DNA of 64,000 bases, from the NCBI GenBank assembly GCA_963667315.1, contig OY763325.1:186001-250000 (forward strand), read 5' to 3'. Shown piece by piece: positions 1 to 7,737 of this stretch (its first letter is position 1; every line of letters starts with the position of its first letter). Position numbers and translations under genes: made by a program. The notes under the pieces are model-generated. The model did no database searches. It saw nothing but the letters and a program-made list of their open reading frames with translations, and was not told the origin of the DNA. The stretch comes from DAINPP01 sp963667315. GTDB taxonomy: Bacteria; Thermotogota; Thermotogae; MWEM01.

Positions 1-170
1 ATCCATCAGGTTTCTGGACGTATACGATAGGAAGTAAAACCGGAAGTCCTGAGAACAGAGTGAGAGAAGATAAAAAACTTGAAGCTGAACTCGAGTATTA
101 TACACCTGAAATTCACAGGGCAAGTTTTGTTTTACCGGTATTTCTCAAAAGAATCGTTGATTCTTTATAA
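1..170 (+). CDS. speE: Spermidine synthase, C-terminal end only
   Basis: The window opens inside a plus-strand gene whose last 55 codons are visible, ending with TAA at 168-170. The visible tail contains PSGFWTYTIGSK followed by LEYYTPEIHRASFVLP, which matches the end of bacterial spermidine synthases, including the Thermotoga enzyme. The enzyme transfers an aminopropyl group from decarboxylated S-adenosylmethionine to putrescine or agmatine-type acceptors. The N-terminal Rossmann methyltransferase-like core lies outside the window, so substrate preference cannot be judged. The next gene starts 6 to 15 nt downstream and is probably cotranscribed. Confidence 0.85.
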   Translation, partial: PSGFWTYTIGSKTGSPENRVREDKKLEAELEYYTPEIHRASFVLPVFLKRIVDSL

Positions 171-185
171 AATTGGATGGTGTTT

Positions 186-617
186 ATGAAAAGACTCTTT
201 TTAACCGTTCTCGTTTTTTTATGTTTCATAACGTCAGTGTTTTCAATTTGGACATGGAAACAGGAGGGGAATGAATTTCTCCTGATCAGCCCGACGGGTG
301 ATGTTGAGCTTGGCTTTAAGGTAAAACGTGCATTTATGCCGATTGAATTCAATTGGAATAACAGCAGTTATCTTTATTTTATAGATGCTAATAATTATCT
401 CAGGGCTTATAAGCTCAGACAATCAGGTTCAGCAATCTTAAATTCCCTTATTTCCATCGAACTCGATGAAGAATGGGGACACTTTGTAAGGATCAATCAA
501 AAGAACGTAAAAGCTGAGAATGAAATAGGATTGCGTTTTGCGGATGAAAAAACGAGAATATTTTCAATCAACCCTGAGACGAATCAATTTGAGATTATCA
601 GAGAATCGTATTATTGA
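186..617 (+). CDS. Small exported protein of unknown function
   Basis: Encodes about 143 residues. The N-terminus (MKRLFLTVLVFLCFITSVFS) is a clear signal peptide with a short basic region and a hydrophobic core, so the product is exported. I chose ATG 186 because the purine-rich GGATGGTG sits just upstream; ATG 177 would add three residues. The mature part is rich in aromatic and beta-forming residues (SIWTWKQEGNEF near the start) and has no motif I recognise. It follows speE closely and ends just before a strong hairpin terminator at 641-670, so it closes the speE transcript. Confidence 0.7.
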   Translation: MKRLFLTVLVFLCFITSVFSIWTWKQEGNEFLLISPTGDVELGFKVKRAFMPIEFNWNNSSYLYFIDANNYLRAYKLRQSGSAILNSLISIELDEEWGHFVRINQKNVKAENEIGLRFADEKTRIFSINPETNQFEIIRESYY

Positions 618-640
618 TGATTGTCTATACAGGGTTTACA

Positions 641-670
641 AAAAAAGTCAGGCTTGTGCCTGACTTTTTT
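641..670. terminator. Bidirectional Rho-independent terminator
   Basis: The stem AAAAAGTCAGGC / GCCTGACTTTTT closes a TTGT loop, with a T-run on the plus strand and an A-run at its left that serves as a T-run on the minus strand. It separates the convergent speE-side operon from the glutaminase gene. Confidence 0.9.
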
Positions 671-677
671 ATTCTTT

Positions 678-1715
678 TCATTCAGGTTGTTTGAACAGAC
701 TTAATGCAAGTTTATTGCTGATGTATTCAATTGCCTTCATCGCTTTCACACTATTTCCGGCATCATTAAGTCTTGGCGAAAACGCGGCGATTGCCATTTT
801 TCCGGGGACTATAGAGACAATGCCACCCCCCACCCCTGTTTTGGAAGGTAATCCGACGGCGTATGCCCAAAAGCCGGATTCATTATAAAAACCACACATC
901 ATCATGATTGCAAAAATTTTTGGTATATATTCTGAATTGAGAACTGCTTCTCCGGATATGGGGTTTATCCCATTATTTGCCAGAGTCGCTCCCATTATTC
1001 CGAGTTGTTTAGTTGTGATTCCAATGGAACATTGTCTGGTATAGACATCTGTGACTTCGAGAGGGTCTGCGTATAGTCTTCCGTAACTATCCAGAAGAAA
1101 AGCGATTGCCTTATTATGAGCATTTGTCTTTGTTTCCGATAAGTAGACTGAATCGAGAACGCTTAAATCTGATGCAGCCATTTTCTCGTAAAAATGAATG
1201 ATTTTGTTAAAACGCTCTTCAGCAGTATTTGCAGGCAAAAGACTTACCGCCGCGATGGCTCCTGCATTCACGAGTGGGTTGACAGATCTCTCGGGGATCG
1301 TTTCTATTGCAATGATTGAATTGAAAGGTTGACCGGTAGGTTCAACCCCTATTTTATTCAGCAGGATATCCGGTTCTTTTGTTTCCTGTAAAACCAGTGC
1401 TGCGGTGAAAGGTTTTGATACCGATTCGATGGCAAAGGAATAATCCGTATCACCTGCCTGGATAATATATCCATCAACCGTTACGATGACGATACCGAAT
1501 AAATCAGAAGGCACTTTGGATAGTTCCGGGATATAATCGGCATTTTGTCCTTCATTTGTGTCTTGAAAGATTGAATAAGCCTGATTCAATGTGTCCTGAA
1601 GCGTAGAGATATCTAAGTTGGAACCTGATATTTCAGAAGTAGTAGAAAACAGGGATGAATTGAAGCAGAATACTATAGACGTGATCAATATTAAAATTTT
1701 AAGATTATTTTTCAT
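678..1715 (-). CDS. glsA: Glutaminase (GlsA family) with a signal peptide
   Basis: Encodes a 345-residue glutaminase of the serine beta-lactamase-like fold, hydrolysing glutamine to glutamate and ammonia. Family motifs are present in order: ADYIPELS, the S-x-x-K catalytic motif SVSK, VEPTGQPFN, NPLVNAGAI, and a glycine-rich TGVGGGIVS near the C-terminus. The start ATG at 1715 is preceded by AAGAGGGTG six bases upstream; an in-frame GTG nine bases earlier is less well placed. The first 27 or so residues (KNNLKILILITSIVFCFNSS) look like a signal peptide, which is unusual because GlsA enzymes are normally cytoplasmic. It lies 64 nt after nifJ with a terminator in between. Confidence 0.88.
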   Translation of the reverse strand: MKNNLKILILITSIVFCFNSSLFSTTSEISGSNLDISTLQDTLNQAYSIFQDTNEGQNADYIPELSKVPSDLFGIVIVTVDGYIIQAGDTDYSFAIESVSKPFTAALVLQETKEPDILLNKIGVEPTGQPFNSIIAIETIPERSVNPLVNAGAIAAVSLLPANTAEERFNKIIHFYEKMAASDLSVLDSVYLSETKTNAHNKAIAFLLDSYGRLYADPLEVTDVYTRQCSIGITTKQLGIMGATLANNGINPISGEAVLNSEYIPKIFAIMMMCGFYNESGFWAYAVGLPSKTGVGGGIVSIVPGKMAIAAFSPRLNDAGNSVKAMKAIEYISNKLALSLFKQPE

Positions 1716-1730
1716 GATGAACACCCTCTT

Positions 1731-1763
1731 ATAAAAAAATCCCCGCCTGAAAGGCGGGGATTC
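1731..1763 (-). terminator. Terminator of nifJ
   Basis: Stem ATCCCCGCCT / AGGCGGGGAT with a short GAA-type loop; on the minus strand it is followed by seven T residues. It lies immediately after the nifJ stop codon and before the glsA ribosome binding site, so glsA depends on read-through or its own promoter. Confidence 0.9.
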
Positions 1764-1779
1764 GTCTTAACTATTTAAA

Positions 1780-4700
1780 TTATTCCATTTCTGCAAGCTT
1801 CTTGTACTTGTTATATCTGAAGAGCATATCTTCTTCAGCCTTTTTATCAAGCATTTCGGCTCTTTCGGGGAATAACTGTTTGAGTGATGAGTATCTGATT
1901 TCGCCATCAAGGAATTCCTGGAATTTTCCATCGAGTTCCTTCGGTCCATCAAGCTGGAATGGATTCTTTCCTGCGTCTGCCAGTCTTGGATCGAATCTGT
2001 AGATTGGCCAGTATCCACAGCTTGTAGCCTTCTTTTCTTCGGCGATGGTTGTTCCCATACCCGTCTTGATACCATGATTGATACAAGGTGTGTAAGCGAT
2101 GATAAGGGATGGTCCCTTGTATGCTTCAGCTTCTCTGATAGCCTTGAAGGCCTGGTTCATGTTGGCACCAAGTGAAATCTGTGCAACGTAGACGTATCCG
2201 TATGTCGTAGCCATCATACCAAGGTCTTTCTTTCGGATAGGTTTACCGGCAGCCGCGAACTTTGCGATAGCGCCTGTTGGGGTAGCCTTTGAAGCCTGTC
2301 CACCTGTGTTGGAGTAAACTTCTGTATCCATAACGAGGACGTTTACGTCTTCTCCGGAAGCGAGAACGTGGTCAAGTCCACCGTAACCGATATCGTATGC
2401 CCATCCGTCTCCTCCAAGGATCCATACGGATTTCTTCACGAAGTAATCTTTGAGGTCGATTAATTCGTTGAGGAGATAATTGAGCTGACCCGTAACGGTT
2501 GGGAGAGCGGCGATAAGAGCTGCCTGAAGCTTCGGAGCGAGTTCCTTTGTTTCGTCTGCTTCTTCTCTCTTTTCAAGCCATGTCTTGAAGAGGTCTGCGA
2601 GATCTCCTTCTATACCGGCTTCGATAGCCTGTTCCATAAGGAGTGCAACTCTATCTCTTGAAGTGTTGATTGATATAGCCATACCATAACCGTATTCCGC
2701 GTTGTCTTCAAAGAGTGAATTTGCCCATGCAGGTCCCTTTCCTTCACTGTTCATGCAATAAGGGGTTGCGGGTGCGCTTCCGCCGTAAATGGATGAACAA
2801 CCTGTTGCATTAGCAATTACCATTCTATCTCCAAAGAGCTGTGTAACGAGTTTAACATATGGTGTTTCTCCACAACCCGGACATGCACCACTGTATTCGA
2901 AGAGTGGTCTATTGTACATTGCGCTGTTCCACATCTTGTCGCCAAGCGGATTTCTGTCAGGAAGCTTTTCTGTGAAGTTGAAATTGTTCATGCTCTTTTC
3001 TACGTAATCTTCGATTGGGACCATAACGAGTGCTTTCTCTCCCGCTTTTCCAGGACAGACCTGAGCACAGTTTCCGCAACCTGTACAGTCGAGTCCGCTG
3101 ATCTGAAGATTAAATTTGTAATCGTTCTTGAGTTTTGGATTCATTGGTGTAATCGTTTCAAGTGTTTCCGGTGCATCCTTGAGTTCTTCTTCCGTAACGA
3201 GTCTTGGTCTGAGAACTGCATGAGGACATACCATGACACACTGATTACACTGAATACAACTGTCTGCCTTCCACATTGGAATGTTAACAGCAATTCCTCT
3301 CTTTTCGAAAGCCGTTGTTCCGTTTTCGAATGTTCCATCCGGTGAGAATTTTGAAACAGGAAGACTGTCACCGTCTTTGGCATTGATAACATCTGCAACT
3401 TCTCTGACAAATTCAGTTCTGCTCATGTCGACGGCTTTAACTTCCGGTTCGAGTTCTGCCCATTCCGCCGGAACTTTAACTTCTGTGTAAGCTTCTCCCA
3501 TTTCTACAGCCTTGTAGTTCTTTTCTACGATATCGTCACCTTTTTTACCGTATGTCTTCTTGATAGCGGCCTTCATGTATTGTTTCGCATCTTCGTAAGG
3601 AATGATGTCAGCGAGTTTAAAGAATGCCGCCTGCATGATGGTGTTGATTCTTTCTCCCATTCCGATTTCTCCGGCGAGCTTGAAAGCGTCCATGATGTAG
3701 AATTTGGCTTCTTTTTTTGCAAGAGCCTTCTTAAGAGAGTTTGGAAGTTCCTTTTCGAGTTCGTCTGCTGTCCAGTTTGTGTTGAGCAGGAATATTCCAC
3801 CCTGTTTGAGACTTTCTACAAGATCAAACATAGGAACGTAAGCCTGTCTGTGACATGCTACGAAATCAGCTGTTGAAACGAGGTATGGTGATGTAATTGG
3901 CTTAGGACCAAATCTGAGATGTGATCTTGTAACGCCACCGGATTTCTTTGAATCGTATTCAAAGTAACCCTGTGCATACATGTCTGTGTGATTTCCGATG
4001 ATCTTGATGGAGTTTTTGTTGGCTCCAACCGTACCATCAGAACCGAATCCCCAGAAGAGGCATCTCTTAACGTCTTTGTCTTCTGTAACGATCTTTTCAT
4101 CAACTTCCAGAGAAGTGAATGTGAGGTCATCTTTTATGCCAACTGTAAAGTGATCTTTTGGTGAAGCACCTTTAAGATTGTCATAAACAGCTTTTGCCAT
4201 TGAAGGTGTGAATTCTTTGGAACTGAGTCCGTATCTTCCGCCAACGATTGTTGGATTGTTTTTGTGTCCGTAGAATGCGAATTTGATATCCTCATAAAGT
4301 GGTTCTCCTGCGGAACCAGGCTCTTTTGTTCTGTCAAGAACTGCAATTGACTGAACGGTGTCAGGAATGGCTGCAAGGAGATGTTCAACGGAGAATGGTC
4401 TGTAAAGTCTTACTTTGATGAGTCCAACTTTTTCGCCATTTGCGTTGAGGTAATTAACGGTTTGTTCAAGCGTATCAACACCGGAACCCATAGCGACAAC
4501 GATTCTGTCAGCTTCTGGATCTCCAACGTAATCAAACAGTCTGTATTTTCTTCCTGTGAGCTTTTCTACCATCCTCATCTTTTCTTCAACGATGTATGGA
4601 ACCTTGTTGTAGAATTCATTTGCCCTTTCTCTGTTCTGGAAGAAGATATCCGGATTTTCTGCCGTACCTCTTGTAACGGGTTTTTCGGGTCTGAGTGCTT

Positions 4701-5316
4701 TGTCTTTGAATGCTTTTACTGCGTCATAATCAACGAGTTTTGCAAATTCGTCGTAATCGAAGAGTTCTACTTTCTGGATTTCGTGTGATGTTCTGAAACC
4801 ATCAAAGAAATGTACAAATGGAACACTTGATTCGATAGCAGCAAGATGTGCAACGATTGCAAGATCATGGGCTTCCTGTACGCCTGCTGATGAGAGAAGC
4901 GCGAATCCTGTTGCCCTGCAGTGCATAACGTCGGAGTGATCTCCGAATATTGAGAGTGCATGTGTTGCAACGCTTCTTGCCGATACGTGGAACACGCCAG
5001 GCAGTAATTCTCCTGAAATCTTGTTCATATTAGGGATCATGAGAAGCAGTCCCTGTGAAGCTGTAAATGTAGTTGTTAATGATCCTCCCTGAAGAGCACC
5101 ATGTACTGCACCTGAAGCTCCTCCTTCTGACTGTAATTCGGAAACTTTAACTTTCTGTCCGAATACGTTTTTTCTTCCTTCTGCTGCCCATGCGTCAGCA
5201 AATTCTCCCATCGGTGATGATGGTGTAATAGGATAGATTGCTGCTACTTCTGAGAACGCATATGCTACATGCGCTGCAGCGGTGTTGCCATCTACGGTTT
5301 GCATTTTCTTACCCAC
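1780..5316 (-). CDS. nifJ: Pyruvate:ferredoxin (flavodoxin) oxidoreductase, single-chain
   Basis: Encodes a 1178-residue homodimeric-type PFOR that oxidatively decarboxylates pyruvate to acetyl-CoA with reduction of ferredoxin. Domains are collinear with the family: N-terminal pyrimidine-binding domain (AAHVAYAFSEVAAIYPITPSS), transketolase C-like domain, gamma domain, an 8Fe ferredoxin domain with CIQCNQCVMVCPHA and CTGCGNCAQVCPG near residues 690-750, and the C-terminal TPP domain (CPGCGETPY, GGDGWAYDIGYGG). GTG 5316 is chosen because GGAAGGAT lies six bases upstream; ATG 5304 is also possible. Thermotoga itself uses a four-subunit enzyme, so the fused form is a useful taxonomic clue. It has its own promoter at 5368-5395. 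Confidence 0.97.
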   Translation of the reverse strand: MGKKMQTVDGNTAAAHVAYAFSEVAAIYPITPSSPMGEFADAWAAEGRKNVFGQKVKVSELQSEGGASGAVHGALQGGSLTTTFTASQGLLLMIPNMNKISGELLPGVFHVSARSVATHALSIFGDHSDVMHCRATGFALLSSAGVQEAHDLAIVAHLAAIESSVPFVHFFDGFRTSHEIQKVELFDYDEFAKLVDYDAVKAFKDKALRPEKPVTRGTAENPDIFFQNRERANEFYNKVPYIVEEKMRMVEKLTGRKYRLFDYVGDPEADRIVVAMGSGVDTLEQTVNYLNANGEKVGLIKVRLYRPFSVEHLLAAIPDTVQSIAVLDRTKEPGSAGEPLYEDIKFAFYGHKNNPTIVGGRYGLSSKEFTPSMAKAVYDNLKGASPKDHFTVGIKDDLTFTSLEVDEKIVTEDKDVKRCLFWGFGSDGTVGANKNSIKIIGNHTDMYAQGYFEYDSKKSGGVTRSHLRFGPKPITSPYLVSTADFVACHRQAYVPMFDLVESLKQGGIFLLNTNWTADELEKELPNSLKKALAKKEAKFYIMDAFKLAGEIGMGERINTIMQAAFFKLADIIPYEDAKQYMKAAIKKTYGKKGDDIVEKNYKAVEMGEAYTEVKVPAEWAELEPEVKAVDMSRTEFVREVADVINAKDGDSLPVSKFSPDGTFENGTTAFEKRGIAVNIPMWKADSCIQCNQCVMVCPHAVLRPRLVTEEELKDAPETLETITPMNPKLKNDYKFNLQISGLDCTGCGNCAQVCPGKAGEKALVMVPIEDYVEKSMNNFNFTEKLPDRNPLGDKMWNSAMYNRPLFEYSGACPGCGETPYVKLVTQLFGDRMVIANATGCSSIYGGSAPATPYCMNSEGKGPAWANSLFEDNAEYGYGMAISINTSRDRVALLMEQAIEAGIEGDLADLFKTWLEKREEADETKELAPKLQAALIAALPTVTGQLNYLLNELIDLKDYFVKKSVWILGGDGWAYDIGYGGLDHVLASGEDVNVLVMDTEVYSNTGGQASKATPTGAIAKFAAAGKPIRKKDLGMMATTYGYVYVAQISLGANMNQAFKAIREAEAYKGPSLIIAYTPCINHGIKTGMGTTIAEEKKATSCGYWPIYRFDPRLADAGKNPFQLDGPKELDGKFQEFLDGEIRYSSLKQLFPERAEMLDKKAEEDMLFRYNKYKKLAEME

Positions 5317-5367
5317 AGTTTCATCCTTCCTTTCATCTGAAAAGTTATTATTGCCCTCTTTGCGAAA

Positions 5368-5395
5368 ATTATAACATAAACATTTTGCATGTCAA
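5368..5395 (-). promoter_or_regulatory. Promoter of nifJ
   Basis: Read on the minus strand: TTGACA, 16-nt spacer, TATAAT. Both hexamers are perfect consensus and the start codon lies about 50 nt downstream. Confidence 0.85.
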
Positions 5396-5466
5396 GCAGA
5401 TTGTAGACTGCACTATAATTTGTTTGAAAACTCGCTGAACCGCTTTTTTAGTTAATAAAATATAAC

Positions 5467-5495
5467 TTGAAAAAAAGATTATTATGTGCTATAAT
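5467..5495 (+). promoter_or_regulatory. Promoter reading toward the 53-residue gene
   Basis: TTGAAA at 5467-5472, 17-nt spacer, TATAAT at 5490-5495. Transcription would start near 5502 and give a leader of roughly 250 nt before the small gene at 5756. It is divergent from the nifJ promoter. Confidence 0.75.
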
Positions 5496-5501
5496 GAAAC
5501 G

Positions 5502-5755
5502 ACCCGGTATCGAATAATTCAGAGCGATTGTCTTTAAATGGGCGTATGGGAATTTGAGAAATATTTTTAGAAATCTCACCGATTTTCTGTTTTCTCAGAG
5601 TATCTTTTATCTTTATTAAAATCAGAGAGAAACTCATTATTGTGACTTGTTGGTTGTTTCCTGCTGTTTTGTTGCAGATGGAAAAGGCTATCAGGTGTTT
5701 TGTATAGAAAAAAGCATTATTGCTAATCATCTTGTTTTAAAAGGAGTTGATAATT
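5502..5755 (+). other. Long untranslated leader of unknown function
   Basis: About 250 nt lie between the predicted transcription start and the small coding gene. The stretch has no plausible protein on the plus strand beyond a ten-codon ATG...TAG frame near 5539 without a ribosome binding site. I see partial inverted repeats (for example TGAGAAATA...GAAATCTCA around 5555-5580) but no riboswitch class I recognise. It could be a regulatory leader or a stand-alone small RNA. Confidence 0.4.
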
Positions 5756-5917
5756 ATGAACAGTACACAGCAGCTTAGAAAAGAAATCATCAGAATGGAA
5801 AGTGTTCTTGAAATGAGCGAGCACAGAGGGGAATTCGATTTCGAACTCGAATCAAAAATTCAGCAGGCAAAGGCGATGCTGCCTGAAAATAAATATGGTG
5901 AACTCGTCGAGAGTTAA
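5756..5917 (+). CDS. 53-residue helical protein of unknown function
   Basis: ATG at 5756 follows an excellent AAAAGGAG seven bases upstream, and the frame ends with TAA at 5915-5917, just before a strong terminator. The product begins MNSTQQLRKEIIRMESVLEM and is highly charged and probably helical, with no cysteines, signal peptide or membrane segment. I do not recognise a family. A size and charge pattern reminiscent of small phosphatase regulators such as Spo0E exists, but the Spo0E signature is not evident. It is a monocistronic unit with its own promoter, a long leader and a terminator, which argues that it is real. Confidence 0.7.
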   Translation: MNSTQQLRKEIIRMESVLEMSEHRGEFDFELESKIQQAKAMLPENKYGELVES

Positions 5918-5940
5918 CCTGCGTATTCTATTGTAGTATG

Positions 5941-5976
5941 AACAAAAAAAGAAGCCGAAAGGCTTCTTTTTTTGTT
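5941..5976 (+). terminator. Terminator after the 53-residue gene
   Basis: AAAAAAAGAAGCC, GAAA tetraloop, GGCTTCTTTTTTT. A strong stem with a GNRA-type loop and a long T-run; the A-run on the other side makes it usable in both directions. Confidence 0.92.
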
Positions 5977-6011
5977 CATACTTTTTTACAGAAATGATGT
6001 GGACAAAATGC

Positions 6012-6017
6012 TATAAT
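6012..6017 (+). promoter_or_regulatory. Possible extended -10 promoter for dus
   Basis: TATAAT preceded by TGC, an extended -10 arrangement. No good -35 box lies at 16-18 nt; the nearest TTTACA is 21 nt away. It is 100 nt upstream of dus. Confidence 0.4.
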
Positions 6018-6117
6018 GTTCTTCAATAAGATTTCTACCGTTTGATAACGTTGTTGTTTGAGGGTTTCAAGTGGTGGGAATTTAGATTGACTCAACTGAA
6101 AACAGGAGTAAAGCATA

Positions 6118-7107
6118 ATGAAAACAGACAAGAATTTAATCTTCTCCCTTGCCCCTATGGCGGGTGTAACGAACAAATCTTTCAGACAGCTTATCAGAGA
6201 AATAAACGGGGACAGTGTCGACTATATTTTTACGGAAATGATTAATGCAACCGGTGTTTCACGGCTTGATAACGGGACACTTCATCTTCTTCCCGGGAAA
6301 GAGGAAGCGTGCGTTGTTCAGATTTACGGGAATAACAGACCGGACCTTTTAAGATCTGCTGAATATATTTGTGTTAATTTCCCAAAAGTGACGGGTATCG
6401 ATTTGAATGCTGCATGTCCTGTCAGAAAGGTTGTGCGGAATGGATCAGGATCCGCAATGGTTCATGACCTTGAAAATCTAAAAGATATCCTTGAAGGACT
6501 GGAAAAGGTGGTACACGGTTACGGAAAAACTGTGAGTATCAAGATCAGAAGAGGTTGGGAAGGGTATGAAAATTACAACGATATCATAAAAATATGTGAT
6601 GATACAAATATTGATTTTATATCGATTCATGGTAGAACTGTCGAACAGGGATATTCCGGTGAAGCAGATCTATCTATCCTTGAAAGGATGGAAAAATCCG
6701 GGAATACTAAAATTTTCTGGACTGGGGATGTATTTGAAGTTGAACAAATTGATAAATTGCTCTCATATGAATCGGTACTTGACGGTATATTATTTGCGAG
6801 GGGGACCTTTGGCAATCCCTGGTTGATTCGTGATGCACGCGATTATATTGCACAGCGTGAGATTCGAGAGATGTCTTTTGAAGAACGTGAGCGAGTTATC
6901 AGAAGGCATGTGGAATTGTTGGTGCAGGAATATAAGGAATATAAGGTGATTGGTCAGTTTAAACGTTTTATATCAGGATATACAAAAGGTATGCGGAATG
7001 CCCGTGAAAAGAGGAACAGAATATATCGGAAAAGCAATCTTCAAGAGATGATTGATTTATTAATCCTTACAATTGCCGATGATTACAAGGCGAAAGCGGG
7101 AAGCTAA
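6118..7107 (+). CDS. dus: tRNA-dihydrouridine synthase
   Basis: Encodes 329 residues of a FMN-dependent TIM-barrel enzyme that reduces uridines to dihydrouridine in the D-loop of tRNA. Recognisable signatures are APMAGVTNKSFR near the N-terminus, the NAACPVRKVV segment carrying the catalytic cysteine, HGRT near residue 172, and ARGTFGNPWL near the FMN phosphate site. The usual N-x-G-C-P is N-A-A-C-P here, with the cysteine kept. The ATG is preceded by AGGAGTAAAGCATA. It is probably a single-gene unit between the terminator at 5941-5976 and the inverted repeat at 7114-7133. Confidence 0.93.
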   Translation: MKTDKNLIFSLAPMAGVTNKSFRQLIREINGDSVDYIFTEMINATGVSRLDNGTLHLLPGKEEACVVQIYGNNRPDLLRSAEYICVNFPKVTGIDLNAACPVRKVVRNGSGSAMVHDLENLKDILEGLEKVVHGYGKTVSIKIRRGWEGYENYNDIIKICDDTNIDFISIHGRTVEQGYSGEADLSILERMEKSGNTKIFWTGDVFEVEQIDKLLSYESVLDGILFARGTFGNPWLIRDARDYIAQREIREMSFEERERVIRRHVELLVQEYKEYKVIGQFKRFISGYTKGMRNAREKRNRIYRKSNLQEMIDLLILTIADDYKAKAGS

Positions 7108-7113
7108 AATTAA

Positions 7114-7133
7114 TTTGGTCACGCATGACCAAA
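7114..7133. repeat. Short perfect inverted repeat after dus
   Basis: TTTGGTCA, loop CGCA, TGACCAAA, followed by an A-run rather than a T-run. It is not a conventional intrinsic terminator in either reading direction and may be an operator upstream of ruvC-polC or an RNA hairpin. Confidence 0.55.
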
Positions 7134-7226
7134 AAAAAATATTTTGTTAGAAATTTTAAACGATCAGATTCTTCTCAATCCTATAGAATGATAATGAGAG
7201 GAACCTGATTGTTTTTTGGGGGAATT

Positions 7227-7709
7227 ATGAAAATACTTGGAATAGATCCTGGATATGGGAGAGTTGGTTTTGGTGTTATTTCAGCAACAGGGAACAAATT
7301 TTCACATGTTGTGCATGGTGTAATCGAAACGACAAAAAAGAAAGAGCTTTCTTTCAGACTAAATGAAATTTATGAATCAATGACTGAAATCATAGAGGAT
7401 TACAAACCGGATGAAGTATCAATAGAAAAACTCTTTTTCTTTAAGAATGTGACAACTGCCATGGCTGTAAGTGAAGCTCGAGGTGTTATTCAACTGGCAG
7501 CTTTTCAGAAGGGGTTGAAGATATTTGAATATAACCCATTTGAAATAAAAATGGCTGTCACAGGGAATGGGAGAGCAGAAAAGGGTCAAATTCAGAGAGT
7601 TCTGAAAATGTTCCTCGGTCTAAAAGGGACGCCGAAGCCTGATGATGCTGCAGATGGGTTGGCTGCCGCTCTTTGTCACATTAATTCCAGAGGGCATGTG
7701 GGGAGATGA
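7227..7709 (+). CDS. ruvC: Holliday junction resolvase RuvC
   Basis: Encodes a 160-residue endonuclease that cuts Holliday junctions produced during recombination. The four acidic catalytic residues are visible in GIDPGYGRVGFG, SIEKLFF, and KPDDAADGLAAAL. The start is ATG 7227 with GGGGG seven to ten bases upstream, giving the standard MKILGIDPG beginning; a TTG at 7209 would add six unneeded residues. polC follows 28 nt later on the same strand. I see no ruvA or ruvB nearby. Confidence 0.95.
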   Translation: MKILGIDPGYGRVGFGVISATGNKFSHVVHGVIETTKKKELSFRLNEIYESMTEIIEDYKPDEVSIEKLFFFKNVTTAMAVSEARGVIQLAAFQKGLKIFEYNPFEIKMAVTGNGRAEKGQIQRVLKMFLGLKGTPKPDDAADGLAAALCHINSRGHVGR

Positions 7710-7737
7710 CAGGTTAAAGGAGTGTTGAATAAGCAGA

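Noticed and set aside
5482..5730. 82-residue protein on the minus strand
   Set aside because: It lies antisense to the promoter and leader of the 53-residue gene, has no ribosome site and no recognisable sequence.
7114..7133. Terminator for dus
   Set aside because: The hairpin is followed by A residues rather than T, so it does not meet the intrinsic terminator pattern; kept as an inverted repeat only.
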